Of a stretch of 64,000 nucleotides of DNA, positions 16,720-24,650 are shown one piece after another. Source of the stretch: CAVZBW01 sp963778465. GTDB lineage: Bacteria > Actinomycetota > Acidimicrobiia > Acidimicrobiales > RAAP-2. The DNA is taken from NCBI GenBank assembly GCA_963778465.1, contig CAVZUK010000003.1, forward strand, positions 558,001 through 622,000, written 5' to 3'. The notes beneath the pieces are model-generated. The model saw only the letters and a program-made list of their open reading frames with translations. It had not been told where the DNA came from and did not search any database. Positions within the stretch are counted from its first letter, which is position 1; each line of letters begins with the position of its first letter. Made by a program: the position numbers and the translations under genes.

Positions 16720-17520
16720 ATGCTCGAGAGCTGCTTCGCACCCGACGTCCTGGAGGGAAAGGTCGCACTGGTCACCGGCGGGGCCACGGGCATCGGCAAG
16801 GCCATCAGCCGGGTCCTCGGCAACCACGGCGCCAGGGTCACGATCGCCAGCCGCAAGAAGGACAACCTCGAGGAGACCACCCGGGAGCTGGCCGCCCACG
16901 GCATCGACATCACCTACGGGGTCTGCGACGTGAGAGAGGCCGAGGCGGTGGGGCGGGTGGTCGCGGAGACGATGGCCGACCGGGGTCGCCTCGACATCGT
17001 CGTGAACAACGCGGCGGGCAACTTCCCGGCACCGATGACGAACATCTCCCCCAATGGCTTCAAGGCGGTCGTCGACATCGACCTGCTCGGCACCTACAAC
17101 GTGTCGAGGGCGTGTTTCGACGCCTACCTGAGGGACCACGGCGGCTCGATCGTCAACATCAGTGCGCCCTTCGAGCTGAAGGGTGTCGCGTACCAGGCAC
17201 ACGTGGCGGCGGCCAAGGCCGGGGTGGACTCGCTCACCCGCACCTGCGCGGTCGAGTGGGGACCCCACGGCGTTCGCGTCAACGCCGTCGCCCCGGGCTC
17301 CATCGCGCAGACCGAGGGCGTCCGTCGGTTCGCGGCCGCCGTGCCGGGGTCGGGCGATCGGCCGACCAACCCGCTCGGCATGCACGGCGAGGGCGAGGAC
17401 ATCGCCTTCGCGGTCCTCTACCTGTGCTCGCCGGTCGCCCGCTTCGTCTCCGGGCAGGTCATCTCGGTGGACGGCGCGGGCACCACCGATCTGCTGCGTC
17501 TCGGGACCGCTCGGACCTGA
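16720..17520 (+). CDS. SDR oxidoreductase, 2,4-dienoyl-CoA reductase-like
   Basis: 266 residues. The cofactor site is GKVALVTGGATGIGKAI with ASRKKDN for NADPH. NNAAGNFPAP and GVAYQAHVAAAKAGVDSLTRT are typical of the peroxisomal/mitochondrial 2,4-dienoyl-CoA reductase branch, which lacks the usual YxxxK: here the Lys sits nine residues after the Tyr. That branch reduces 2,4-dienoyl-CoA during beta-oxidation of unsaturated fatty acids. It stands alone, ending 5 bp before the convergent DHFR gene. Some relatives are annotated only as SDR. Confidence 0.85.
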   Translation: MLESCFAPDVLEGKVALVTGGATGIGKAISRVLGNHGARVTIASRKKDNLEETTRELAAHGIDITYGVCDVREAEAVGRVVAETMADRGRLDIVVNNAAGNFPAPMTNISPNGFKAVVDIDLLGTYNVSRACFDAYLRDHGGSIVNISAPFELKGVAYQAHVAAAKAGVDSLTRTCAVEWGPHGVRVNAVAPGSIAQTEGVRRFAAAVPGSGDRPTNPLGMHGEGEDIAFAVLYLCSPVARFVSGQVISVDGAGTTDLLRLGTART

Positions 17521-17525
17521 GTCGG

Positions 17526-18023
17526 TCAGGCGGACCGGCCCGGCCGCCCCTGTTCCCGGCGCCAGACCTCGAAGCGGAACGGGATGCCGTGCTCCTCGAT
17601 GCGCTCCGAGGAGGAGACCCGGTCGAACCCGCTCGCGAAATCCGGGAAGAACTTCGTGCAGTGGAAGTCACGATCGATCTGGGTGAGGTAGAGCTCCCCG
17701 GCGAGGTCGAGGGTGTCGCCGAACAGCCGGGCCCCACCGATCACCCAGACGTCCCCGGGGCACGACTCGAGGAACGATCGCCCCCCGACCGCCTCCTCGA
17801 ACCCCTCGCGAAGCTGCCGGGCCGTGGAGACCGCCACCACGTTGCGGCGGTCGGGCAGCGGTTGCCCGAGCTCGGTGTACGTGGCGAAGCCCATCAGGAC
17901 CACACCACCCGCCGTCTTGCTCCGGAAATACGACACGTCGGCGGGCAGGCGTCCCTGCCAAGGGATGCCGGTGTCGTCGGCGATGCCGCGGCGGGCGTCG
18001 ATCGCAGCGATGCACCGGATCAC
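17526..18023 (-). CDS. folA: Dihydrofolate reductase-like protein
   Basis: 165 residues from a GTG that overlaps the Mo-subunit stop by 4 bp. The folate pocket is intact: MIRCIAAIDARRGIADD, PWQGRLPADVSYFR with the catalytic Asp, and PDRRNVV with the Arg that binds the glutamate tail. The NADPH segment reads MGFATYTEL where most DHFRs have GRxT, so the Arg for the 2'-phosphate is absent. WVIGGARLFGDTL is the second cofactor glycine turn. It ends the leftward molybdenum-hydroxylase operon, an odd place for a housekeeping DHFR; it could act on another pterin or be a second copy. Confidence 0.8.
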   Translation of the reverse strand: MIRCIAAIDARRGIADDTGIPWQGRLPADVSYFRSKTAGGVVLMGFATYTELGQPLPDRRNVVAVSTARQLREGFEEAVGGRSFLESCPGDVWVIGGARLFGDTLDLAGELYLTQIDRDFHCTKFFPDFASGFDRVSSSERIEEHGIPFRFEVWRREQGRPGRSA

Positions 18024-20419
18024 GGCGCGCCGCCCGCCTCCTCGAGCTTGCGCTCCTGCAGGGCGCGCCACACGAGCTCGGGCGTGAGCGGAAGGCGGTC
18101 GAGCTCCACGCCGAAGTCGGCCAGGGCGTCGCAGATCGCGTTGGCGATCGCCGCGGCCGGCGGAATCGTCCCCACCTCGCCTGCCCCCCGCACGCCCAGG
18201 GGCGTGACGGGCGAGGGCACGGACGTGTGGAGGAGGTCGATCGGGGGAAGGTCGCAGACCGAGGGAGCGAAGTAGTCCATCATCGTCCCGTTGACGAGTT
18301 GGCCGGTCTCGGCATCGTAGCGGAGCTCCTCGCCGAGAGCGCCGCCGATCCCCTGGGCGAGCCCGCCCCGCACCTGGCCCTCGATGAGCTTGGGGTTGAC
18401 CGGGGTCCCGCAGTCGTGGACCATCACGAGCCGCTCGACCTCGAACTCCCCGGTCTCGGCGTCGGCGGAGACCACGGCCGCGGCGGTGCCAAAGGAGTAG
18501 GCCGCCCCGGCCGGCTCGAAGTAGGAGGTCTCGTCCAGGCCCGGGGGCATGCCGGGCGGCAGGCCCTGCCCGAGGATGGCCCGGTCGAACACGGCGGCGA
18601 GTGGCGTACCGAGCGACGGGTCCTGGCGGTGGCGGACCTCGGAGCCCGTGATCTCCAGGTCCGCCGGGTCGTCCACCTCGAGCATGAAGGCGGCGATCTC
18701 GAGGGTCTTCGTGCGGAGCCGCTCGCAGGCGTCCCGCAGGGCCCCGCTCGCCGCGATGACGGTGCGGGAGGCGAAGGCGCCCGTGTTGAGGGGCGCCGTC
18801 GCGGTGTCGCCCGTGTGCACGGTGACGGCGTCGTAGTCGATCCCGAAGAAGTCGGCGCACATCTGGGCGAACACGGTCTCGCTGCCCTGTCCGATGCTCG
18901 ACACCGCGGTGTACAGGTCGATGCTCCCCGACCTCGTCGCCCGCAGGGTGACGCTCTCGTGCGCGCCGAACTGCGAGCCGCGCCCGGCCAAGAACTTCGC
19001 ACTGGCGTAGCCGGTGCGCTCGACGTAGCAGGAGAAGCCGATGCCCCGGTAGCGACCGTCCGGTGCCGGGCCGTGACCCGCCCGCCGGTGGACCGGGTAG
19101 TTGACGGCGTCGGCCGCCATGCGCAGGCAGCGCTCGTAGTCCCCGCTGTCGTAGACCGCCCCGGTCGGGTTCACCCAGGGGAACTCCTCGGGCCGCACCA
19201 TGTTGCGGGCCCGGAGCTCGACCGGGTCGAGATCGAGGCGCCGGGCCAGGCGGTCCATCAGCCGCTCGTAGGCGAAGTTGACCTCCGGCTGGCCGTACCC
19301 GCGGTAGGCGCCGATCGGTGTCTTGTTGGTCACGACCACCCGGCGCTCGACGTGGCCGTCGTCCACCTTGTACGGGCCGTTGAAGACGACGGTGGACAGC
19401 TGGGAGGACCCGAAGGGCGAGTTGAGCCCGCCGAGGTCGTTGGCGTAGACGTCCGACATGGCGAGGATCTGGCCGTCCGAGCGGGCTGCGATGCAGTAGT
19501 CGTGCACCGACTCGCGGCCGTGGGTCGTGGCTCGGAAGTGCTCGTTGCGGTCCTCGACCCACTTGACCGGGCGGCGCAGGGAGATGGCGTGCAGGCTCGC
19601 CAGCAGGTCCTCGGGGTAGGCGCCCAGCTTCAGCCCGAAGCCGCCGCCCACGTCGGAGGCGACCACGCGCACGGTGCCCTCGTCGAGCCGCAGCGACTCG
19701 GCGAGCTGCTTTCGGACGAGGTGGGGCACCTGCGTCGAGACGTGCACGGTCAGCTGCCGGGCGCCCGGCTGCCACTCGGCGAGCACCGCTCGGGTCTCCA
19801 TCGGCAGTCCCGTCACCCGGTTGATGGTGAACCGACCTTCGACCACCACGTCGGCCTCGCGGCGCCGAGCCGCGACGTCCCCCTGGCTCTGGGGGTTGGA
19901 GACCAGGAGGTTCGAATCGAGCACCTCGTCGTGGATCACGGGGGCTCCGGGGGCCAGCGCCTGATCGACGTCCGAGACGTGGGGGAGTGGCTCGTAGTCG
20001 ATCTCGATCAGGTCGAGGGCGTCCTCGGCGACGTGGCGGGTCGTCGCGGCGACGCTCACGACCGGCTGGCCCTCGTAGGTGGCCTTGTCCCGTGCCAGCG
20101 CGAAATGGGGTATCGACGGAGCGCCCCGGAATCGGCCGAAGGATCCCGATGGGCTCGGTGCGCGCGGCGACCTCCGCCCCGACCAGGACCTGGCGCACCC
20201 CCGGGAGGGCGAGGGCGGCGGTGACGTCGATCGCGTTGATGCGGGCGTGCGGGTAGGGGCACCGCCCGACCGCCATCTCCACGGCGTGGGCCGGATCGAC
20301 GTCGTCGGTGAAGCGGCCCGCGCCCGGAGCAGCCGGTCGTCCTCCTTGCGCGGGACGTTGGCGCCCACGACCGGCGTCCTCACGTCCCTCGCCACTTCCC
20401 GGACGGAGGTCTCAGTCAC
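18020..20419 (-). CDS. Molybdopterin-binding (large) subunit of a xanthine-dehydrogenase-family hydroxylase, two compensating frameshifts
   Basis: About 799 residues, starting GTG with a 4-bp overlap to the 2Fe-2S gene. It has the CoxL/XdhB layout: GANVPRKEDDRLLR at the start, GGGFGLKLGAYPEDLLA, GAYRGYGQPEVNFAYERLMD and the active-site Glu in GVRGAGEVGTIPPAAAIANA. The loop AYRGYGQ differs from the AYxCSFR of true CO dehydrogenase. Between about 20323 and 20127 the expected protein (GRCPYPHARINAIDVTAAL) is read in another frame. One G is missing at the C run 20323-20325 and one extra at 20124-20127; together they restore frame. Probable role: hydroxylation of a pyridine ring with water as oxygen source. 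Confidence 0.85.
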   Translation of the reverse strand: MTETSVREVARDVRTPVVGANVPRKEDDRLLRARAASPTTSIRPTPWRWRSGGAPTRTPASTRSTSPPPSPSRGCARSWSGRRSPRAPSPSGSFGRFRGAPSIPHFALARDKATYEGQPVVSVAATTRHVAEDALDLIEIDYEPLPHVSDVDQALAPGAPVIHDEVLDSNLLVSNPQSQGDVAARRREADVVVEGRFTINRVTGLPMETRAVLAEWQPGARQLTVHVSTQVPHLVRKQLAESLRLDEGTVRVVASDVGGGFGLKLGAYPEDLLASLHAISLRRPVKWVEDRNEHFRATTHGRESVHDYCIAARSDGQILAMSDVYANDLGGLNSPFGSSQLSTVVFNGPYKVDDGHVERRVVVTNKTPIGAYRGYGQPEVNFAYERLMDRLARRLDLDPVELRARNMVRPEEFPWVNPTGAVYDSGDYERCLRMAADAVNYPVHRRAGHGPAPDGRYRGIGFSCYVERTGYASAKFLAGRGSQFGAHESVTLRATRSGSIDLYTAVSSIGQGSETVFAQMCADFFGIDYDAVTVHTGDTATAPLNTGAFASRTVIAASGALRDACERLRTKTLEIAAFMLEVDDPADLEITGSEVRHRQDPSLGTPLAAVFDRAILGQGLPPGMPPGLDETSYFEPAGAAYSFGTAAAVVSADAETGEFEVERLVMVHDCGTPVNPKLIEGQVRGGLAQGIGGALGEELRYDAETGQLVNGTMMDYFAPSVCDLPPIDLLHTSVPSPVTPLGVRGAGEVGTIPPAAAIANAICDALADFGVELDRLPLTPELVWRALQERKLEEAGGAP

Positions 20420-21009
20420 GACGGGACTCCGGGCTCGTCTGAGCCGAGCTCACCTGCACGTTCTCGGCGCCGGCGCCGGCGCCGGCGCCGCGCCGCGAGG
20501 TAGCGGTCGACCGCCTCGACGATGAACTCGTAACCCGTGCAGCGGCACAGGACCCCGGCGAGCTCCTCGCGCAGCGCCTCCCGTGGGAGGCGCCGGCCGT
20601 CTCTGGCCAGGGCGGTCGCCGTCATGAGGAAGGCGGGCGTGCAAAACCCGCACTGGAGGGCGTGCTCATCCTTGAAGGTCTGTTGGAGCTGATCGAGGGA
20701 CTCTCCGGGCGAGAGCGATTCCACCGTCTCGACCCGTTGCCCGTCCACCTGCGCGGCGAACAGGAGGCACGACTTGACCGCCTGACCGTCGACGAGGACC
20801 GTGCACATTCCGCACACGCCCTGCTCGCATCCCACGTGCGTGCCGGTGAGCCCCAAGCGGTGCCGGAGAAAGTCGGCGAGGCTGAGCCGGGTCGGGACCT
20901 GCTCGGTCCACTCGGTGCCGTTGACCTCCACCGTCACGACGGCGTTGGGCTCCCCGAGACCGAGCGGCAGGCGGTCGCCGTCCCGGCCGGTCGAAGCGGA
21001 CGCCGTCAC
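20416..21009 (-). CDS. (2Fe-2S) small subunit of the molybdenum hydroxylase
   Basis: 197 residues. The plant-type ferredoxin cluster is CEQGVCGMC followed by a Cys in KSCLLFA, and the second helical cluster is CGFCTPAF with CRCTGY. This is the two-cluster CoxS/XdhC layout that passes electrons from the Mo centre to FAD. The C-terminus carries a run of ten Arg encoded by CGGCGC hexamer repeats (about 20465-20488), which is not normal for the family. The GTG start and the stop each overlap neighbours by 4 bp, so the four subunit genes are tightly coupled. Confidence 0.9.
   Translation of the reverse strand: MTASASTGRDGDRLPLGLGEPNAVVTVEVNGTEWTEQVPTRLSLADFLRHRLGLTGTHVGCEQGVCGMCTVLVDGQAVKSCLLFAAQVDGQRVETVESLSPGESLDQLQQTFKDEHALQCGFCTPAFLMTATALARDGRRLPREALREELAGVLCRCTGYEFIVEAVDRYLAARRRRRRRRRERAGELGSDEPGVPS
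20465..20488. repeat. CGGCGC hexamer repeat at the 3' end of the 2Fe-2S subunit gene
   Basis: Four tandem hexamers encode the C-terminal poly-Arg tract on the minus strand. Unit length keeps frame, so changes in copy number would only lengthen or shorten the tail. Such tracts are also prone to assembly error. Confidence 0.6.
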
Positions 21010-21686
21010 CGGGCCTGCCTTCTCGAGCGCACGAGCCCGATGATGCTCAGCACGACCGACGCCGCGCTCAACGCGGCGGCCACGCGGCTCCACATCTCCG
21101 CCCGGTCGCCCCGGCGGGCCAGATGCCCCGGTGCAACCTGCGTCCACTTCTCCGCGCCGCCCCCCGGAGCCGCCGGAGCCGCCGGAGCAGTGAGCCGGCC
21201 GGGCTCGGCGAGCCCAGGGGCCTCGGTCGCGCCCGGCATCGCGCCGCTCAGTGCGAGCTGCAGGTTCTCGGCGAACGAGCTCGTCACCTTGCTGGCCTGC
21301 TTGGCCACGATCTTCTGGCCCACGCTGCCGAGGGCCCCGGCCAGCACCACCTCGCCCTCGACGGTCACCGCCGTCGCGCCCTCGTCCGGGCGGAGCGTCA
21401 CTGCGTTGACGGCCCGCACGTTGCCGGTCGCGCCGCGCACGCTCTTGCCCGTCGCCTGGAACCGGATCAGCTCGTGCTCCACTCGCTCGAGGACGGTTAC
21501 CTTGGCCTCGAAGGTCGCCGTCATCGGCCCGATGCTCTGCGTCGCCCGGACGTCGACGTGATCCGGGTCGACCACCCGGATCTGCTCCACGCCGGGCATG
21601 CATCGGGCAACCATCTCGGGCTGTTCCAGCAGCTGCCAGACCGCCACGACCGGCTGATCCACCGTGAACTCCTCGTGGAGCCTCAT
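21006..21686 (-). CDS. SRPBCC (CoxG-like) protein with C-terminal membrane anchor
   Basis: 226 residues. The N-terminal 150 residues are a CoxG-type START-like domain: MRLHEEFTVDQPVVAVWQLLEQPEMVARCMPGVE, then IGPMTATFEAKVTV and VLAGALGSVGQKIVAKQASKVTSSFAENL. A Pro/Ala linker leads to one C-terminal hydrophobic helix (ALSAASVVLSIIGLV) and basic RSRRQ. In CO dehydrogenases CoxG tethers the enzyme to the membrane; in a described 3-hydroxypyridine dehydrogenase a separate SRPBCC subunit raises activity (recalled). It is coupled by 4-bp overlaps to the FAD and 2Fe-2S genes. Confidence 0.85.
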   Translation of the reverse strand: MRLHEEFTVDQPVVAVWQLLEQPEMVARCMPGVEQIRVVDPDHVDVRATQSIGPMTATFEAKVTVLERVEHELIRFQATGKSVRGATGNVRAVNAVTLRPDEGATAVTVEGEVVLAGALGSVGQKIVAKQASKVTSSFAENLQLALSGAMPGATEAPGLAEPGRLTAPAAPAAPGGGAEKWTQVAPGHLARRGDRAEMWSRVAAALSAASVVLSIIGLVRSRRQAR

Positions 21687-22633
21687 GTCCTGCCCTCCTC
21701 GTCCGGGTGTGACCCATCCTCCCGGCCCGCCTCGTGCCACGTGGCGCGGTCGCGTTCCGAGCGTCCGTCCGGGCCGGCGGCCGAACGCCGCATCGAGGCG
21801 AGCACCCGGCGGACGTAGACGGGCACGAGATGCCTGCGGTACTCCGCGGACGCCCGGATGTCCGACGGCGGGTCGACCACGTCGAGGCTGGCCCGGGCGG
21901 CGTCGCCGATGGCCTCGTCGGAGAGCTCCGATCCCGTCAGCAGAGCGCCGGCACGGTCGGCCAGGACCGGCACGTCGGCCACCCCGCCGAGCGCGATCCG
22001 GACCTCGCTCCACCGCCCTTCGTCGTCGCGGTCACCCACGCAGGCAACGCTCACGACGGCAAAGTCGTTGTGGCGCCGGCACAGCTCGGCGAAGGCCCAG
22101 TACCGGGGGGCGCTCGGGCAGGCGACGCCGGTCAGGACCTCGAGGGGGTCGAGAGCCGTCGCGTAGGAGCCCTCGTACAGGTCGCGCACCGCGATCTCTC
22201 GCCGCCCCGCGGGACCCCTGACCTCGACCCGGGCCTCGAGGGCCAGGAAGGCGAGCGGTATCTCGGCCGTCGGGTCGCCGTGGGACAGGCTGCCTCCGAT
22301 CGTCCCGCGGTTGCGGATCTGGCGATCCCCGACGTGACGCACGACCTCGGTGAGGAGGGGGAGCCGCGCCGCGACGGCACCCGACCGCTCGAGCGCCGTG
22401 TAGCGGGTCAACGCCCCGAGGCGGGTCCCGGCTCCGGCCGCTTCGATGGCGTCGAGACCGCCGATCCCGTTGAGATCGACCAGTGCGTCGGGACGGACGA
22501 GCCGCATGTTGAGCATCGGCGCCAGGCTCTGCCCGCCGGCGAGGGGCCGTGCCGTCCCCTCGTACGCCGCCAGGAGCTCGACGGCCTCATCAACCGAGGT
22601 GGCGAGGTGGTAACCGAAGGGTGCCGGCTTCAT
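21683..22633 (-). CDS. FAD-binding (medium) subunit of the molybdenum hydroxylase
   Basis: 316 residues of the CoxM/XdhA FAD-binding fold. MKPAPFGYHLATSVDEAVELLA, LAGGQSLAPMLNMRLVRPDALVDLNGI and RNRGTIGGSLSHGDPTAEIPLAFLAL are the two FAD motifs (AGGQSL and TIGGSLSHGDP). It passes electrons from the 2Fe-2S subunit to the final acceptor. It is the first gene of the leftward operon. The 148-bp gap to the divergent GntR-type regulator holds an AT-rich palindrome, so the operon is probably controlled from there. Confidence 0.9.
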   Translation of the reverse strand: MKPAPFGYHLATSVDEAVELLAAYEGTARPLAGGQSLAPMLNMRLVRPDALVDLNGIGGLDAIEAAGAGTRLGALTRYTALERSGAVAARLPLLTEVVRHVGDRQIRNRGTIGGSLSHGDPTAEIPLAFLALEARVEVRGPAGRREIAVRDLYEGSYATALDPLEVLTGVACPSAPRYWAFAELCRRHNDFAVVSVACVGDRDDEGRWSEVRIALGGVADVPVLADRAGALLTGSELSDEAIGDAARASLDVVDPPSDIRASAEYRRHLVPVYVRRVLASMRRSAAGPDGRSERDRATWHEAGREDGSHPDEEGRT

Positions 22634-22690
22634 CGCGGCGCTCTACCTGCCATGCCCTCCGCTCCTCTCGCGCTTCCCTCGTGGGTTCGG

Positions 22691-22710
22691 ATTGCATACA
22701 AGAATACAAT
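22691..22710. promoter_or_regulatory. AT-rich operator palindrome between the hydroxylase operon and its GntR-type regulator
   Basis: ATTGCAT-N6-ATACAAT (22691-22710) is an inverted repeat with one mismatch in 7-bp arms, and is a striking AT island in GC-rich DNA. Sites of the ATTGTAT/ATACAAT type are bound by FadR-class GntR regulators. The right arm ends in TACAAT, which also reads as a -10 box for the regulator gene. Confidence 0.6.
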
Positions 22711-22781
22711 TAGACTGTCTGGGCACAAGAAGACGCCGCGAGGGGCGGCCGAGAAGGACGAGCGGGAGAGAGGGGGGTGTC

Positions 22782-23498
22782 GTGACGGCCGAGGCCAGCG
22801 GGGAGACGATCGAGTGGCCCGAGGGCGCGGCGCTCTCGGCCGAGCCGGTCCGCGGGGAGAGCACAGCGGACATCGTCGCCCGGCGCATCAGCCAGGCGAT
22901 CATGAACGGTTCGCTCGCCCCGGGCACGCGCCTACGCGAAGCCGCCCTCGCCGAGGCCCAGGGGGTGAGTCGCACCCCGATCCGGGAGGCGTTGATCCAG
23001 CTGAACAGCGTCGGGCTGGTGGAGCTGACCCGCAACCGTGGTGCCACAGTGCTCCAGCTCAGCCCCCGGGACATCGTCGACGTCTACGGGGTGAGGGGAC
23101 TGCTCGAGGCGGAGGCGGCGCGGCTCGCCGCGGGGCGAATGACCCCGGTGCTCGCCGACCTCCTCGACAAGAGCTGCGACCGCCTGGGCGAGCTGCACCA
23201 CGCGGGTCCCGCCGAGCAGCTCGCCGCCGACACCCACTTCCACTACAACATCGCCGACGCCTCGGGAAACCCCCGCCTCTCGGCGTTGATCCGGCAGATC
23301 TCCTCGATACCGGAGGCCTATCGCTCGGTCATCGCCTACCGGTCCGAGGACATGAGGGCCGCCGAGGAGCAGCACCGGGCGGTGGCCGTCGCGCTCCGCC
23401 GGCGGAGCGCCGTAGAGGCGTCCAATCGGATGCGCGAGCACGTGGAGTGGGCCGGGTGCCTGGCGCTCGATCGGCTCCGCGAGCGCCTCGCACCGTGA
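22782..23498 (+). CDS. GntR-family (FadR/FCD type) transcriptional regulator
   Basis: 238 residues from the GTG at 22782, preceded by AGGGGGG; the frame is open further up but crosses the operator. The winged helix has ARRISQAIMNGSLAPGTRLREAALAEAQGVSRTPIREAL. The C-terminal FCD domain is helical, with metal-type residues in AADTHFHYNIADASGNPRL and EEQHRAVAVAL. FCD regulators usually respond to small organic acids of the pathway they control. It is divergent from the molybdenum hydroxylase operon, the most likely target, and precedes an IclR-type regulator. Confidence 0.9.
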   Translation: MTAEASGETIEWPEGAALSAEPVRGESTADIVARRISQAIMNGSLAPGTRLREAALAEAQGVSRTPIREALIQLNSVGLVELTRNRGATVLQLSPRDIVDVYGVRGLLEAEAARLAAGRMTPVLADLLDKSCDRLGELHHAGPAEQLAADTHFHYNIADASGNPRLSALIRQISSIPEAYRSVIAYRSEDMRAAEEQHRAVAVALRRRSAVEASNRMREHVEWAGCLALDRLRERLAP

Positions 23499-23619
23499 CG
23501 GCCCCGGTCTCGGGACCCGGCGCAGGGCCCCTGGCCTCGGGTCTCGGCGCGAGCGGCCGGGCGTAGGCTCGGGCCTTCCCCTCCCGACCGGGTGCACGGG
23601 GAGGGGGCAGGGAGCCCAC

Positions 23620-24429
23620 ATGAGCGAGCACGCGACACCCTCGGACACGCCGTCCGGGCAGGCGACGGGCGTCCAGTCCGTCGCGGTGGCGCTCGACCTG
23701 CTCGACTGCCTGGCCACCGAGCCACAGCTCGGCGTGACCGAGCTCGGGCGCCGCATCGGAGTCCCGAAGAGCACCGCGCACCGAATACTGGCCACCCTTC
23801 GCTCCAAGGGCTATGTCGAGCGGGTGCCGGAGTCCAGGGCCTACCGGCTCGGCATTCGCCTGCACGAGCTCGGTGCGCTCGTGGCCAGCCGGAGCCAGCT
23901 GAGGGACATCAGCCTCCCTCTCCTCGAGTCGCTGCGGGCCCAGACCGGGGAGACGGTGCACCTGGCCGTGCCGGAGGGCGACCAGATGTTCTACGTCGAG
24001 CGGTTGGAGAGCTACCAGGGACTGCGCTTCTCCTCCAGGGTCTCCCGGCTCCGGCCGATCCATCTCACGAGCTCGGGCAAGGCGGTTGCGGCGTTCAATC
24101 CCTCGGTGGCCGAGGCGGCGTGCGCCCGGGGCTTCGAGCAACGCACGCCCAGGACGATCCGCTCCAAGTCGCAGTTCCTCCGTTGCCTCTCGGAGACCCG
24201 CGCCCGCGGCTACGCCTTCAGCATCGAGGAGGACGAGCCCGGCCTGGCCTCGGTGGCGGCCCCCGTGTTCGACCGCACGCGCGTGGCGCGGGCCGCCATC
24301 TCGGTCGCGGGTCCGGTGACCCGGGTGTCTGGCGAGCACATCGGGCAGATGGCTCGTCGAGTGCAGGCCGCTGCGGCCCGGCTGATGACGCTCGAATCGG
24401 TGTGGTGGGGAGGCTCCGGGTACCGCTGA
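23620..24429 (+). CDS. IclR-family transcriptional regulator
   Basis: 269 residues. The helix-turn-helix is LGVTELGRRIGVPKSTAHRILATL and the wing YVERVPESRAYRLG. The effector domain follows with GETVHLAVPEGDQMFYVERLE, LTSSGKAVAAF and the C-terminal AAPVFDRTRVARAAISVAGP. IclR proteins commonly govern aromatic and heteroaromatic degradation operons, as activators or repressors. A G-rich Shine-Dalgarno tract precedes the ATG. It lies directly upstream of, and in the same direction as, the PEP-utilizing/NicX/NicD operon, whose leader holds palindromes suited to it. Confidence 0.9.
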   Translation: MSEHATPSDTPSGQATGVQSVAVALDLLDCLATEPQLGVTELGRRIGVPKSTAHRILATLRSKGYVERVPESRAYRLGIRLHELGALVASRSQLRDISLPLLESLRAQTGETVHLAVPEGDQMFYVERLESYQGLRFSSRVSRLRPIHLTSSGKAVAAFNPSVAEAACARGFEQRTPRTIRSKSQFLRCLSETRARGYAFSIEEDEPGLASVAAPVFDRTRVARAAISVAGPVTRVSGEHIGQMARRVQAAAARLMTLESVWWGGSGYR

Positions 24430-24465
24430 GGGTCGTCACCCGGAGTTAATAATCGCTCACCAGGG

Positions 24466-24515
24466 ACAATGTACGATTGTTCCGCCCTGCGGTCCATCGT
24501 TCCGCCAGGTGGAAC
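24466..24515. promoter_or_regulatory. Palindromes and repeated GTTCCGCC boxes upstream of the pathway operon
   Basis: ACAAT-GTACG-ATTGT is a perfect palindrome in its arms (24466-24480). GTTCCGCC occurs at 24479-24486 and 24499-24506, 20 bp apart; the second forms GTTCCgCCaGGtGGAAC (24499-24515), symmetrical at 14 of 17 positions. TACGAT (24472-24477) could be a -10 box. The region lies between the IclR gene and its probable target operon. The rest of the 221-bp gap shows only a GGAGGG near the next start. Confidence 0.5.
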
Positions 24516-24650
24516 ACTGGGGTTCCCATGGTCCCGCAGCCACCGCATCCTTGCGCGACCTGGCGGCAAACAACGGCACGGACGGGTGACATGGTCGTCG
24601 GCCCCGGATCGGGGCGGTCGAGCACGAGAGGCGGAGGGACGAGCAGCCCC

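Noticed and set aside
17526..20282. One long protein ending in DHFR
   Set aside because: Only the last part is DHFR; upstream it is antisense-like noise except for about 65 residues of the Mo subunit that belong there after frameshift correction.
18020..22633. Aerobic CO dehydrogenase operon
   Set aside because: The Mo-subunit loop reads AYRGYGQ rather than the AYxCSFR of form I CO dehydrogenase, and the neighbours point to pyridine chemistry.
24477..24650. N-terminal extension of the PEP-utilizing protein
   Set aside because: The extension covers the operator-like palindromes and has no conserved pattern.
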